A stretch of DNA of 64,000 nucleotides. It comes from Paralithodes platypus (Eukaryota; Arthropoda; Malacostraca; Decapoda; Lithodidae). How positions within the stretch are numbered: the first letter of the stretch is position 1; the number at the start of each line of letters is the position of its first letter. The notes beneath the pieces were generated by a model. It worked only from the letters and a program-made list of their open reading frames with translations, was not told where the DNA came from and searched no databases. The translations under genes and the position numbers were made by a program. The stretch is from contig CM064518.1 of assembly GCA_032716605.1 (NCBI GenBank), positions 38,251,039-38,315,038 on the forward strand, read 5' to 3'. Positions 1 through 9,353 of the stretch are shown here, in pieces.

Positions 1-203
1 TTTTCTTCCTCGTCTTTCCCTCCCCTTTTCTACTCTGATGGCACAACCATTACTTTTTCCTCTGACAAAGCTGAACTCTTTGCTCAAACTTTTGCCAGAA
101 ACTCTACCTTGGATGATTCCTGTGCTATTCTTCCCTCTCCACCCCCCTCTCTCCTACTTATGCCTAATATCCTAATCTCTTCTAAAGATGTACTTCTACT
201 CTC

Positions 204-1001
204 TCTGGGCTTAATACTAAGAAGGCGTACGGTCTGGATGGTGTTCTTCCTGTTGTACTTAAAAACTGTGCTTCTGTGCTGACCCCCTGCCTAGGCAAAC
301 TCTTTCGTCTCTGTCTCTCCTCTAACGTCTTTCCTTCTTGTTGGAAGTTTGCTCTCATTCAACCTGTCCCAAAGAAGGGTGACCGATCTCAACCCTCCAA
401 CTATCGTCCAATTGCTCTCATCTCTTGTATCTCTAAAGTTTTTGAAACTATTCTTGCTTCCAAATTTTTTAAGCATTTCTTTTCTCATAATCTGCTCTCA
501 GATCGCCAGTATGGCTTCCTTAAAGGTCGCTCTACTGGTGATCTTCTTTCATACCTTACTAACTCTTGGTCATCCAACTTTCGGGACTTCGGTGAGACTT
601 CTTCTACTGCACTAGACATATCGAAGGCCTTCGATAGAGTCTGGCACAAATCTTTAATTTCCAAACTGCCCTCCTTCGGTTTCTGTCCCTCCATCTGTGG
701 CTTTGTCTCTAATTTCCTTTCCGGCCGTTCCATAGCTGCGGTTGTGGACGGCCATTGCTCATTTCCTCATCCTATCAACTCCAGTGTTCCTCAGGGTTCT
801 GTCCTAGCTCCTATTCTCTTTCTAATTTTCATAAATTATCTTCTCAACTGTGCATTCAGTCCCATCCATTCATATGCAGACGACTCTACCTTACACCACT
901 CAATTAGTTTTCCAGAACGCCGCAGCCAGCAGTCCCTTAAAAGTAAACATAATGAAGCCATAAAATACTTATCTTCTGATCTAGCTACTATTTCCAATTA
1001 G
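204..1001 (+). pseudogene. Reverse transcriptase palm/finger fragment of LINE X
   Basis: This frame carries the RT core: KAYGLDGVLPVVLKNC at the start, then KKGDRSQPSNYRPIAL (RT block 1-2), SDRQYGFLKGRST, STALDISKAFDRVWHKSL (first catalytic Asp), NSSVPQGSVLAPILFLIFIN and HSYADDSTLHHS (catalytic YADD). It starts inside a longer coding stretch that runs in from the window edge in another frame (SDGTTITFSSDKAELFAQTF..). It stops at the TAG at 999-1001, where the RT domain should go on; in frame the sequence continues with WGRDNFVAFNASKTQFIHF. All catalytic aspartates are present, but the gene is broken downstream. Confidence 0.8.
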
Positions 1002-1205
1002 GGTAGAGACAACTTTGTTGCATTTAATGCTTCCAAAACTCAATTTATCCATTTTACTACCCGTCAGGAACCTCCAGAGGACTATCCCTTATTTTTCAAC
1101 AACCTTCAAAATCCATTTGTTACAAACATTTTATGAATGGAGGATGCCTTTAGGCACATGGACCTTTTTGTTTTATCTGTGTTTTTCCTTCCTCCGTTCA
1201 TTGTC

Positions 1206-1207
<2 letters not shown>

Positions 1208-1240
<33 letters not shown>
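1208..1240 (+). repeat. Poly(A) tract inside LINE X
   Basis: About 31 A residues interrupt the LINE X coding region between its RT and C-terminal parts. It could be the tail of a small retroposed insertion (roughly 1120-1240 does not align to the expected protein) or simple slippage. No target-site duplication could be fixed by eye. Confidence 0.7.
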
Positions 1241-1242
<2 letters not shown>

Positions 1243-1277
1243 ACCCTCCATCTTCTCTCAATGTTCTCGGTGTCTCT

Positions 1278-1847
1278 TTGTCTTCTGCTCTCACTTGGAA
1301 AGACCATATTACCAGTCTCGCTAAGGCAGCCTCCCAGAAACTGGGTGTGCTCAACCGCCTCAAGGGGTTCTTTACCCCTGCGCAGCTTCTTGCTCTGTAC
1401 AGGGGCACACTGCGTCCTTGTATTGAGTATTGTTCACATGTGTGGGGAGGATCCTCTCACACCGCACTCCTAGATAAAGTAGAAAGGAAAGTCTTTCGTA
1501 TCATTAACTTCTGTCCTCTCACCAACTCTCTGCAATCTCTCTCTCTTTGCCGCAATGTTGCATCTCTCTCGCTATTCTATCGCTACTACAATAATCAGTG
1601 TTCCTCGGAGCTTTTCCAGTGTATACCACCTCCTCTACTTAGGGTACGTAGTACCCGCCTTGCAACAAAATCCCACCCCTACTCTGTGCAACTCTCCAAC
1701 CCAAGAGTGAAACGCTATTCTCAGACTTTCTTCTATTCAACTGCTGAGCTCTGGAACTCTCTCCCAGAATCAGTCTTTCCCTCTTCCTAAGACTTAAATT
1801 GCTTCAAACTCCGTGTGTCCAGGCATTTTAGCTCGAACGTCCCTTGA
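1278..1847 (+). pseudogene. C-terminal thumb/connection fragment of LINE X reverse transcriptase
   Basis: After the poly(A) interruption the protein resumes with LNVLGVSLSSALTWKDHI, then LGVLNRLKGFFTPAQLLALYRG, LRPCIEYCSHVWGGSS and VQLSNPRVKRYSQTFFYSTA, ending with ELWNSLPESVFPSS. This is the usual C-terminal half of Jockey-type RTs. A single base change makes TAA at 1788-1790; reading through it gives DLNCFKLRVSRHFSSNVP and a TGA at 1845-1847, the same end as the 51.4-kb copy. Confidence 0.8.
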
Positions 1848-1964
1848 TTTCGGCCCTGTCACTCTTTGAAATCTGGGGGAGGCACTCGCTGCAGGCAACT
1901 ATGCCTTTTGTCTCCCTCATTCACATAGAAAAAAATAAAATAAAAAATAGCCGTAGAGTGTGAC

Positions 1965-2152
1965 CTGCCTTGTAATTATTGGCGATGAGGGCTATGCCTT
2001 GGATATTGGAGCCTATTAAGCCGTGTGTCCGGTCCACCATAGCCGCCGCCACCACCTGGGCTGGGTCTTTGTACAGGTCCACTCGGGAACCCAGACTCTT
2101 GGCCTTCAACACCAACTTCACCACCAGGCTCCCGTTGTCCAGCATACACACC
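1965..2152 (-). CDS. Ionotropic receptor (IR), exon C: ligand-binding lobe S2
   Basis: Read on the minus strand, a 188-bp exon gives VCMLDNGSLVVKLVLKAK, then LGSRVDLYKDPAQVVAAAMV and DRTHGLIGSNIQGIALIANN, ending YKA. The spacing of LDxGSxV, LxLYxDPxxVV and THxxIxS segments fits lobe S2 of the ionotropic-receptor branch of glutamate-gated channels. The acceptor is CCCAAG|G at 2153/2152 and the donor GCAG|GTCACA at 1965/1964. The exon enters in phase 2 and exactly completes the split codon left by exon B (AG + G = Arg), which strongly supports joining them; it leaves in phase 1. It is tightly hemmed in: LINE X tail starts about 15 bp past the donor and a family D element ends about 18 bp before the acceptor. 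The remaining S2 and TM4 exon(s) must lie below the LINE or outside the window, or be lost. Confidence 0.75.
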
Positions 2153-2171
2153 CTTGGGAATAACATCAGTA

Positions 2172-2387
2172 AAAGCCGGTATCACACGAACCTCTTTTTC
2201 ACTCAACATTTATCCTCAACACTGGTCTGGCAGCTTATGTGGTCAACATATAAAATATTTTGGTTGTCTAAGTTCATCTATCATCAATCTAGTTTCCGAT
2301 ACCAGTACAAAATATTCCAGAAATGTTGCCTGAAAATGTTTGATCATCGAATGTTGACTATAAAAGCTCTCGTGTGATACCGGCTTT
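2172..2387. mobile_element. Family D palindromic MITE, copy 1
   Basis: The two ends are inverted copies: AAAGCCGGTATCACACGAAC at the left and CTCGTGTGATACCGGCTTT at the right, with more arm similarity inward. TA flanks the ends here and in the 59.4-kb copy, which suggests a Tc1/mariner-type non-autonomous element, but no transposase is present. It sits in the intron immediately upstream of IR exon C (minus strand). Confidence 0.75.
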
Positions 2388-2446
2388 ACATTGAGGGGCA
2401 CTCGGTTGAACGCATACCTCCGCCTACACTGGTTGATTCTTTACCA

Positions 2447-2662
2447 TTAACCCGGACAGTACCGGTGACGTCCTTTTCATTATAATCTGGAGACTATTAG
2501 ATGATTTTATTCAGTTTAGGAAGAATGTTTACCCATTAAAAGACTACATACTATCTCAATTAATCCTTTTAGCTACCATATATCTTTTCCATAGCTTCAT
2601 GAAATTGTCTAAATGCAGCGGAAATAAAAACAAAACGACGTCGCTGGTACTGTACGGGTTAA
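2447..2662. mobile_element. Family C palindromic MITE (TTAA ends), copy 1
   Basis: Begins TTAACCCGGACAGTACCGG and ends CTGGTACTGTACGGGTTAA, with inner arms TCTGGAGACTATTAGATGAT and a diverged mirror on the right. The TTAA flanks with CCC next to them resemble piggyBac-type termini. It lies inside an IR intron. Confidence 0.75.
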
Positions 2663-2714
2663 TATCATAGGCCTAAATTTTCTTCTGGATATGGGTTCCA
2701 AGATATGATCCGGT

Positions 2715-2880
2715 TTGCCCCCTAAATTGAATCACTTCTTTTTAGGAGTATACCCTACCTGCCCACCAAATTTCGAAACAAATGGTTCATCAATTTGTAA
2801 GATATCTTGTTTACAGACAGAAAAACAAACGGAAGCGGAAACATAGCCTCCGTCCACATCGTTGGAGGAGATAATAAGAA
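2715..2880 (-). repeat. Widespread dispersed repeat (TTATTATCTCCTCCAACG type)
   Basis: On the minus strand this reads TTATTATCTCCTCCAACGAT, then GGAGGCTATGTTTCCGCTTC, CGTTTGTTTTTCTGTCTGTA and ACAAGATATCTTACAAATTG. It resembles a repeat remembered from many invertebrate and other genomes (TTATTACCTCCGCCAAGGAG...). Its translation (EAMFPLPFVFLSVNKISYKL) mimics an IR S2 segment; that reading is rejected because of its wrong position in the gene. Confidence 0.5.
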
Positions 2881-2889
2881 CATATGCTG

Positions 2890-4072
2890 TAATAAATATT
2901 CATAGATGTGAATTATTGCTGATATGTTCCAGGTATGCAATATTAATTGGCTCGACGTGGGGCACAGGTACTTACTAACTCCATTTAATATCTTACCTTT
3001 GTTCAACAAGGCTATCCAAGGTCAACAGGTAGAAACAGTAAGGATTTTAAGTTACATGAATGGACACTGGCAATATTTGAAGAATCACTATAGCTAATAA
3101 CTAGCCTTCAATCAAGCGACCTGGACAACAAATATTAGGTAAATGTGTGGGAGCTATAGCTGATTGTGGGAAGTTGGCACAAGGTGAGTGGGAAAGGGTG
3201 ATACAGGTTAGGTAAAGTCATCATATAGAATGTTACACCAATTCAAATCTTTAAAGTTAAACCATTAAAGCCAAGTTCTGTAGCATCTGGGGCTACAGTA
3301 AAGCATATACAGTATTGTCTCGTTTATTCGATACTGATTCATATGGGTGCGTCACCATTTATGCGCTTTACTGTACAGTAGGTAAGTTAGTGCTCATCAG
3401 GTAATTAATTAAGTGTAAAGAATCTGCCTGGCTTGGGCCCGTAGGCCTGTTGCAGATTTTAGTTTTCATGTGTTATTATGTTTAAATATTCTGTAACTGA
3501 TACCGCAATGCAAGGTAGTCATCAGTGGTCACAAAATTAAGCATAACAAGATCAGCAAACTGAGTAATCAACAAGAGACAATATGGGCTTCAACAATAAA
3601 GATCCACTACATTTTTTTATCTATTGCTCAACATCTTAGTACCTGTGTGGGTGGCCATGATTAAAACACCTCCAAGCAGCTCTGTCTCTTTTTAATGTTG
3701 GGTGGCGCAACCTTTCGCCAGGGAAAGAGTTTGTTTTATTCAGAGCTTGCTTCTCACAGGTAAACTGCCTTAAGAGGACTAAGTCATCCTCTAGGGATTC
3801 AGTGCTCCATCCGGGTTGAGGCCCAGAAATACGCAGTTTGATGATATGGATGTTGGATCTAGGAGTCAAACTAGTGGCTGGAGTTAACCCTCCTGGACAC
3901 CCTGATCACGCCTGGAGTTAGGTTATAACTTCCCACATAATTCTATAATATGAGGGTTTACTCGGACTAGGGGATTCATGATCTTTCTTGGATACATTTT
4001 CTTATTGCTCCCTTTTGATATATTTTATTATGTTATTAGATTGTCAGCAGGATCATAAGATAACGCACTGAC
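2890..4072. other. IR intron, no further feature recognised
   Basis: AT-rich unique-looking sequence between exons B and C. No further IR exon, RNA gene or mobile element could be supported. A stretch around 3870-3925 has short inverted pieces (TGGAGTTAACCCTCCTGGAC / CGCCTGGAGTTAGG) of unknown meaning. Confidence 0.4.
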
Positions 4073-4299
4073 CTGATGTTACTAGCAGCTAGTTCAGACA
4101 AAGTGGTGAAGCGGCGAGGAAAGGCAACTTTGGTGAAGATGCTGACGAGGTTAGATGTGAAGGCCGAGGACACCACCAGGCAGGCAAAGAGCCACAGCCC
4201 CACCAACAGTCGCGGCCGGGGTATCTTGGTGCAGCTTTGGTTAAGGAGAGTTCCAAATAACAACAGATATGAGTCATCCCGGTATCCGTGCAGCTTCAT
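4073..4299 (-). CDS. Ionotropic receptor (IR), exon B: pore loop and M3
   Basis: The minus strand encodes MKLHGYRDDSYLLLFGTLLN, QSCTKIPRPRLLVGLWLFAC, LVVSSAFTSNLVSIFTKVAF and PRRFTTLSELAASNI. DSYLLLFGTLLNQS is the re-entrant pore loop and LVGLWLFACLVVSSAFTSNL is M3, in the place of the glutamate-receptor SYTANLAAF motif; the degenerate motif is normal for divergent IRs. The acceptor is probably CATGTAG|ATG at 4300/4299, as an in-frame TAG directly precedes it. The donor is a consensus ATCAG|GTCAGT at 4073/4072, leaving phase 2, which matches exon C. Role: part of a ligand-gated cation channel in the plasma membrane of chemosensory neurons, by family knowledge. Ligand unknown. Confidence 0.8.
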
Positions 4300-4435
4300 C
4301 TACATGTAGCGTACATGAAAATAATGGCAGTGTTAGGGCTTGGACTAACTCTAGAAACAGATTGCCCTGTTACCCGTGTAGCTTCATCTGTGCGTAGCGT
4401 ATATGGAAACTAAGACAGTTTTATATCTCAAAATA

Positions 4436-4823
4436 AAACCAGTGATGTTTCACATCTCCATTAAAACCAGAAAATAGTTTCAGGGCTCAAAGTAACACCA
4501 GAATCGGTTTCAGGGCTCAAAGTAACATCAGCATCGGGTTTCAGGGCTCAAAGTAACACCAGAATCGGGTTTCAGGGCTCAAAGTAACACCAAAATCGGG
4601 TTTCAGGGCTCAAAGGAACACCATAATCGGGTTTCAGGGCTCAAAGTAACTCCAGAATCGGGTTTCAGGGCTCAAAGTAACACTAGAATCGGGTTTCAGG
4701 GCTCAAAGTAACACCAACATCGGGTTTCAGGGCTCAAAGTAACACCAGCATCGGATTTCAGAGCTTCAATTAACGCCAGAATCTGTTTTCAGGGCTTCAA
4801 TTTACACCAAAATCTGGATTTAG
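4436..4823. repeat. 31-bp minisatellite in IR intron
   Basis: About 12 tandem copies of a unit with the core GGGTTTCAGGGCTCAAAGTA followed by ACACCAGAATC. Outer copies are more diverged than central ones. The right edge meets a family A core at GGCC of its GAA hairpin. Confidence 0.9.
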
Positions 4824-4990
4824 GGCCAGTTTCTTCTAAACTGTAGGCTCGTTATCGCTCGCTCAGAAAAATATTGACACCTGAATTGGGTGAAGTGTCA
4901 TATAATCGTCAAACTAGTAAGGTGATACATCTTAACATTTCCAAACTAATTGGCTGAAACAGGACGAATCCAAAAAGAGCCGCCTGGCAC
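4824..4990 (+). mobile_element. Family A element, degenerate core only
   Basis: GGCTCGTTATCGCTCGCTCA, ATTGACACCTGAATTGG and AATCGTCAAACTAG match the family A core and right half. The left half is replaced by the minisatellite. No clean TTAA end remains. Confidence 0.65.
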
Positions 4991-5454
4991 CAGATAGTAA
5001 TGATTGTCCACTAATGGTATGAGAACAAAATGCTGCTCAACAATACTGACAACAGAGTCAAAATTGTAGTATTGTTATAGTAAAACCCAATTCAATTATG
5101 TGGGTACAATTTCTCCAAAGCTGGATACAGGTTGCATGTGAGGGTTATGTTCATGTGTGTAGGGATTTCATTTACCTTTCTACTGTAGAAAATACCAACG
5201 TTAAATATGCGCAAGTAGGACACGATATTTGAACATGACTGATTATTTCTTCATGAACATATATTAATGTATATGTATACAGTATATACTGTACATATAT
5301 ATCAAAATAGCTACACAGAAGAAAGTTCACAATATTAATAACATCATAATAAGACCAACCTGAAGATAGAAACAGCAGCAAATGAACAGGAAAGTAGTCA
5401 CCAAAGTAGGAGTTAGGGGGGGTAGGGTTGTAGGGGGGCTCGTTGTTGGTTAAC
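4991..5454. other. IR intron, no feature recognised
   Basis: AT-rich sequence between exons A and B. An open frame on the minus strand (PPYNPTPPNSYFGDYF then PVHLLLFLSSG before a CAG|GTTGGT donor at about 5382) could belong to a TM1-to-pore linker, but its phase does not fit exon B, so it is not called. Confidence 0.35.
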
Positions 5455-5583
5455 TCCCCCCCCCCCCACCCCCACCCCCACCCTCCTTCCTCCCCGCACC
5501 CCCTGCCCCCTCCCACCCCCCCCCCCCGCCCTCCCACCCCCCCCCTACCACCCCTACCCCCTTCCTTCCCTCCCGCCCCCCCC
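5455..5583. repeat. C-rich (G-rich on minus) homopolymer tract
   Basis: About 130 bp almost entirely C on the plus strand, with runs up to 13 C. On the minus strand it would encode a Gly-rich stretch just after TM1 of the IR. Base calls and reading frame here are likely unreliable. Confidence 0.9.
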
Positions 5584-5586
5584 ATA

Positions 5587-6568
5587 AAAAACGTTGCTAA
5601 CGCAACGATGACCAAACAGTCATCGTAAAGGGACGTGCTAGGCTCTGCCACTTGGGAAGGGGTGCTGGGTTGCGGAGAAACACATTAATGGAGGAATGCA
5701 ATATAATTTCGGACATTTCAAAGGCTTCGGCTCGATTTTTTGAAAGGAATAAACTATTAATGGTAAACTCCTTCTCTCCGCGGTATATCATTCCCATTAT
5801 GCCTGTCCAGTGGCCATTGTTTGAAGTACCCCACTTATCGTCAACAGGCTTCTCTGTTAAACTATAAGAGAAGTTCATCTTAGCTGCCAAGACCTGTATT
5901 ATCTTTACATTCATACCAGTTATCTCATTAGTAATATGATTGCGATAGGCGAAGGGCCATTGATTTAACCAAGTTGCAAGGTTTAGATTCGGTTTGCAGA
6001 GAGTGGTGAAAGCCGGGAAGAGTGACTCCCAAGTAGAAAATCTGTCTGGAATCCACCGACCCATGGATTTAGGGGGAGAAGAACAGAATGGCAGACTGGA
6101 ATATGCATCAAACGTGCCTGGCTTATTAGAGCAAGGTGTGAGCAGTACCAGACCATGCACACTTCTAAATAGTGAGTTTGTCATGAAGGATGTAACATTT
6201 GGGGTCAACGTTAGACTCAGAAGTAGTAGGTGGCTGGGCATATAATCAGTAGAAAGCCGGGATGTAGAATTTGGCTGGTGAGTAACGAAGATTGTAAGGT
6301 GAGGATGTGCATAGTCCTTTTCTGGAACCATTGACAAAGTCACTTCCTGCAGAGCATCAGTAAGATCGTCATCAGTGAAAACTGCCACATCTTTCCCATC
6401 AGCTGCTCCTTGTACTACTTGGTGAATGATCTGTACAGCATTTCGCAACAGTACATCGCTGATGCTGGCTGTTTTCAATGTTAAGCCAGGTAATTTATGT
6501 TCTCTACCAACTGCTGAAACTCTATTAACGATAACATATACTAATAATAAGAGAAGTTTGTAGTCCAT
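5587..6568 (-). CDS. Ionotropic receptor (IR), exon A: signal peptide, N-terminal domain, S1, start of TM1
   Basis: The chosen start is the ATG at 6568 (GCCAAGATGG), which opens with a signal-peptide-like MDYKLLLLLVYVIVNRVSA; 26 more codons are open upstream but look non-coding. Numbered from this Met, a poorly conserved extracellular region runs to about residue 200. Lobe S1 follows: NEITGMNVKIIQVLAAKMNF, GHWTGIMGMIYRGEKEFTI and SKNRAEAFEMSEI, where Arg279 falls at the conserved ligand-carboxylate-binding arginine of glutamate receptors. Residues 304-319 (PLPKWQSLARPFTMTVW) lead into TM1. The frame then hits TAG at 5597, but one added base near 5606-5611 gives VWSIVALATFFMG, a proper TM1. 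So a one-base deletion or an assembly error lies here. The exon's 3' end is uncertain because it runs into the G-rich tract. Probable function: divergent chemosensory IR subunit; no orthologue name can be given. Confidence 0.8.
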
Positions 6569-6979
6569 CTTGGCACCTGAAAACGCGAACCAACCAGATC
6601 CTAAGTGACTGGCTGACTGAATGGCAATATCAGATATTCTCCCCATCGATTGTTTAGGTCTTTCATGGAAGTAGAGAGTATATCAATACAATGAATATAT
6701 CATGTCCAAACATGGCACCACTAATGGTGCTATAAGCTTTCAGTGTATGCTCAGTAGTACAAAGGAAATCAAGCAACAACAGGTCTAGTGACCCCTCTAG
6801 GCTGCTTGTCCTCCAGAACACTGAGGATCAAGTGTCCAAACAGTGGTTTAGCGTGGGTAAGGGAAAATTGGAATGGGAACTACTGCCCTGGAATTAAGGT
6901 CCGTGGCAGGATTAGGAAGTTACTAGGGGACAGATAGGTTAGTAACATAACACAGTTATACGTGATCTTTCATATATCT

Positions 6980-7305
6980 AGGAAAAAAAAGAGTAACGTC
7001 TTAGTAATATATACTGTATATACACAATAATCCTTAATGAATCTGAGGGGAGAATAAAATATAGTTACTAATTTACAAACGCAGTCAGTCGCGGGTTTGA
7101 GGCAAGATATTTGTCTAGGCGAAGTTTAAAAGAATCAACGGTGCTGCAGTCTATAACGTCTCGGGGAAGCCCATTCCACAAGTTTACAACTCGATTGAAG
7201 AAGAATTTCTTAGATTCGTGTGAGCTAAGAGATTAATCAATAATTTTGCAACCGTTTCCCCGCGTGTAATTAGATTGGTCGATAGACCCTCCTTGAAGAT
7301 ATATT
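6980..7305 (-). mobile_element. CR1-like LINE, C-terminal RT fragment with 3' UTR
   Basis: The minus strand gives SIDQSNYTRGNGCKIID, a stop, then SLSSHESKKFFFNRVVNLWN, GLPRDVIDCSTVDSFKLRLD and KYLASNPRLTAFVN followed by a stop. RGN..K, FFFNRVVxLWNxLP and FKxxLDxYL are typical of the last part of CR1-like LINE RTs. One internal stop; short and 5'-truncated. It lies about 400 bp upstream of the IR start. Confidence 0.75.
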
Positions 7306-7419
7306 TGTATTAGATGGATGTATTACTGACGATATACCTTTATCACCGAATACTATTGTTATGGACACTTCAAGTACTGTTATCTCGTTCTTATTGTGGT
7401 ATTCTGGCTACTGATTGAT

Positions 7420-7658
7420 GATTTCTAAGATGTTCGCCCCACTAATTTGGCGATCCTCAGACCCTTCGCCCCCATTTCTTTGTCAATTTTTAGATCTGTC
7501 TTGCCATTTACGTGTTGGGGTTTTCCTAGCAAACGATAGCGAGCCTGTAATTTAGGAAACGCTGGTTCTTCTACAAAACAAAATAAAAAATAAAAAAATG
7601 CAAATCTCGAAAGGTCTTGGGAGTGCTATTTTAAGCTTGATACAGGTCAAGTACTTAG
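7420..7658 (-). mobile_element. Family A element, degenerate
   Basis: GATGTTCGCCCCACTAATTT, AACGATAGCGAGCCTGTAAT and TTAAGCTTGATACAGGTC match family A on the minus orientation. The hairpin region and both ends have decayed. Confidence 0.7.
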
Positions 7659-7846
7659 GATAATTGTGCTTATTCCAGAGAGTGGCAATATTTGTGCAGA
7701 GACCCTTTGGTAGCAGAGATCGTGCAAATATTTATGATAATTGTGTGTATTTTAGAAAGTGGCAATATCTTCGTAGAGGTTCCATAGTGACAGAGATCGT
7801 GCAAATTATTATGTGTGATAGTTGTGTGTATTCTAGAGAAAGTGAG
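7659..7846. repeat. ~80-bp tandem repeat, about 2.3 copies
   Basis: GATAATTGTG..TATT..AGAGTGGCAATAT and GCAGAGATCGTGCAAAT / GACAGAGATCGTGCAAAT recur about 80 bp apart. It lies between two family A copies. Confidence 0.6.
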
Positions 7847-7946
7847 ATTACTAACACAAATAACAGCTGCATCACAAAATATAAATACACCCAAGTCGAT
7901 TTTTTATACCCATCTCTCTATCTTTGCCTGTATTCCAGTGCAAGAT

Positions 7947-8316
7947 TTAAGGGGAGAATTCCTCTTGAGGGATTTGTTTCGGGACCCATTTCTCCCTCAT
8001 GTTTAACCCCATTGTTTTATTGGATTTCAAGACGTTCACTCCCTTAGTCTGGAAATGTTTAGAACTTTCGCTCCATTTCTGCCACTGTTATTACCTGTCA
8101 TGCCATTTAGGTGTCGATTTTTTATTGGCGAGCGATAACGAGCCTTAATTTAAGAGGAACCGGCCTTTGGCCGTGAACATTTTCTACCGAAAAATGTATG
8201 CAAAAATGTATCTTGAAGAGGGGTCTAGGGAGGTCATCTTAGGTTTGATGGAGGTCTAGGGGTGTAAATTTAAGCTTGATGGAGGTCTAGGGAACAAACT
8301 AAAAACCTACCCTTAA
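7947..8316 (-). mobile_element. Family A element, near full length
   Basis: Starts TTAAGGGGAG and ends CTACCCTTAA. It contains CATTTAGGTGTCGATTTTTT, TGGCGAGCGATAACGAGCC and the hairpin CCGGCCTTTGGCC (loop TTT instead of TTC). A ~45-bp stretch with TTGATGGAGGTCTAGGG is duplicated near the right end. Confidence 0.85.
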
Positions 8317-8400
8317 GCCAAATAAGGGATAGACAACAGTATTCCCAGAACCACAGCACTGAGCAGTTCTCTCTCGCTGCCTCTTCACTCACTCAGGTAT

Positions 8401-8895
8401 ATTATGTGTGGTAGTGATAGTAGAGGAAAGACTGTAGGCGTAGTGGTGGTGTTAGTGGTGAAGATGGTGGTAGTGGTTGTGGTATAAAGTGTAGAGGTGG
8501 TGTTAGTGTTAGGGGTAGTGGTAGTATCTGGTAGTAGTGATCGTGGTAGTGGCATAACGTGTAGGGGTGGTGTTAGTGGTAGTGGTGAAGATGGTAGTAT
8601 TGGTGGTATCTGGTATTAGTGGTTGTGGTACTGGCAATGAGTGTACTAGTGAGGCATAGTGGTGAAGATGGTAGTAGTGGTGGTATCTGGTAGTAGTGAT
8701 CGTGGTACTGGCAAAGAGTGTACTAGTGAGGGATGGTAGTAGTGATGGTATCTGGTAGTAGTGATCGTGGTACTGGTATAAAGTACTAGTGAGGTATCGT
8801 AGTATGGTGGTAGGGGAAGTACTGGTGAAATAGTGGTAGTGTTATAGTAGTGATGGTGGTTGTAGTGGTAATAGTGTTTAATAATAATAATAATA
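8401..8895. repeat. Degenerate GGT/AGT-rich minisatellite
   Basis: Long run of GTAGTGGTGGT-like triplets with an imperfect longer period containing GGTATCTGGTAGTAGTGAT and CGTGGTACTGGCA. It ends in (AAT)n at about 8880-8896. ORFs across it are low-complexity artefacts. Confidence 0.85.
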
Positions 8896-9131
8896 ATGGT
8901 AATAATAGTATGAGGCAGTATGGGATAGTATGCCGTACAGCCGCCGTGGTCACTAATATTTGGAAACATAATCTGGAGGAACAATTATGCAACATTGACG
9001 AAATAATTTGATAAACTGCTTGAGCACATACAGATCACATTACTTGGATTCACTAGTTACCGCTCAATTTTTTTTTTTTTTTTTTTTTATCATTAGGTGG
9101 TGTTCGAGAATTCCTGATCACGACCGTACAC

Positions 9132-9320
9132 TTAAGGGGGGGGGGGTCTGAGATTGTATGACATTCGCCCTATTAGTTTAGCGATTTTGAAGACCATCCG
9201 TGCAAGTAGGCGACGATTTTTTCTTGGCAAGCAATAGCGAGTCTCCTTTTCTCGAAGGAGGTCTTGGCGGTATTTTTTTAAGCTTGATGGAGATCTAGGG
9301 AGGAAAGTAAATAAACAAAT
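9132..9320 (-). mobile_element. Family A element, internally deleted
   Basis: Starts TTAAGGGGGGGGGG, keeps TTCGCCCTATTAGTTTAGCG, GCAATAGCGAGTC and AAGCTTGATGGAGATCTAGG, but lacks the hairpin. It is followed after 30 bp by another family A copy. A (T)23 tract lies just upstream at 9067-9089. Confidence 0.75.
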
Positions 9321-9353
9321 AAATCAATACATAAATATACTGTACATCTCCAT

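Larger units (their letters stand above)
1..1950 (+). mobile_element. LINE X, non-LTR retrotransposon (Jockey-superfamily-like), 5' end outside window
   Basis: The plus strand encodes a decayed non-LTR reverse transcriptase followed by a 3' UTR ending near CACATAGAAAAAAATAAAAT. Conserved RT blocks are visible: PVPKKGDRS..NYRPIALIS, DISKAFDRVWH, SVPQGSVLAPILF and the catalytic SYADDSTL. The reading frame is broken by at least one frameshift near position 200, a stop at about 1001, a poly(A) run at 1208-1240 and a stop (TCC TAA) at 1788 where another copy has TCC TAT. The same 3' end recurs at 27918-28133 (minus) and 51355-51775 (plus), which defines the family boundary. The element is a dead copy. 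It lies antisense in the IR gene, with its tail 15 bp past IR exon C. Clade assignment (Jockey superfamily) is inferred from RT motifs only. Confidence 0.85.

Noticed and set aside
2750..2878. Minus-strand segment EAMFPLPFVFLSVNKISYKL as a further IR exon (end of S2)
   Set aside because: It lies upstream of exon C, which carries an earlier part of S2, its phase does not fit either neighbour, and the DNA looks like a dispersed repeat.
5172..5651. Gly-rich protein from the minus strand
   Set aside because: It is the C-rich tract read through; only its first ~24 codons matter, as the displaced part of IR TM1.
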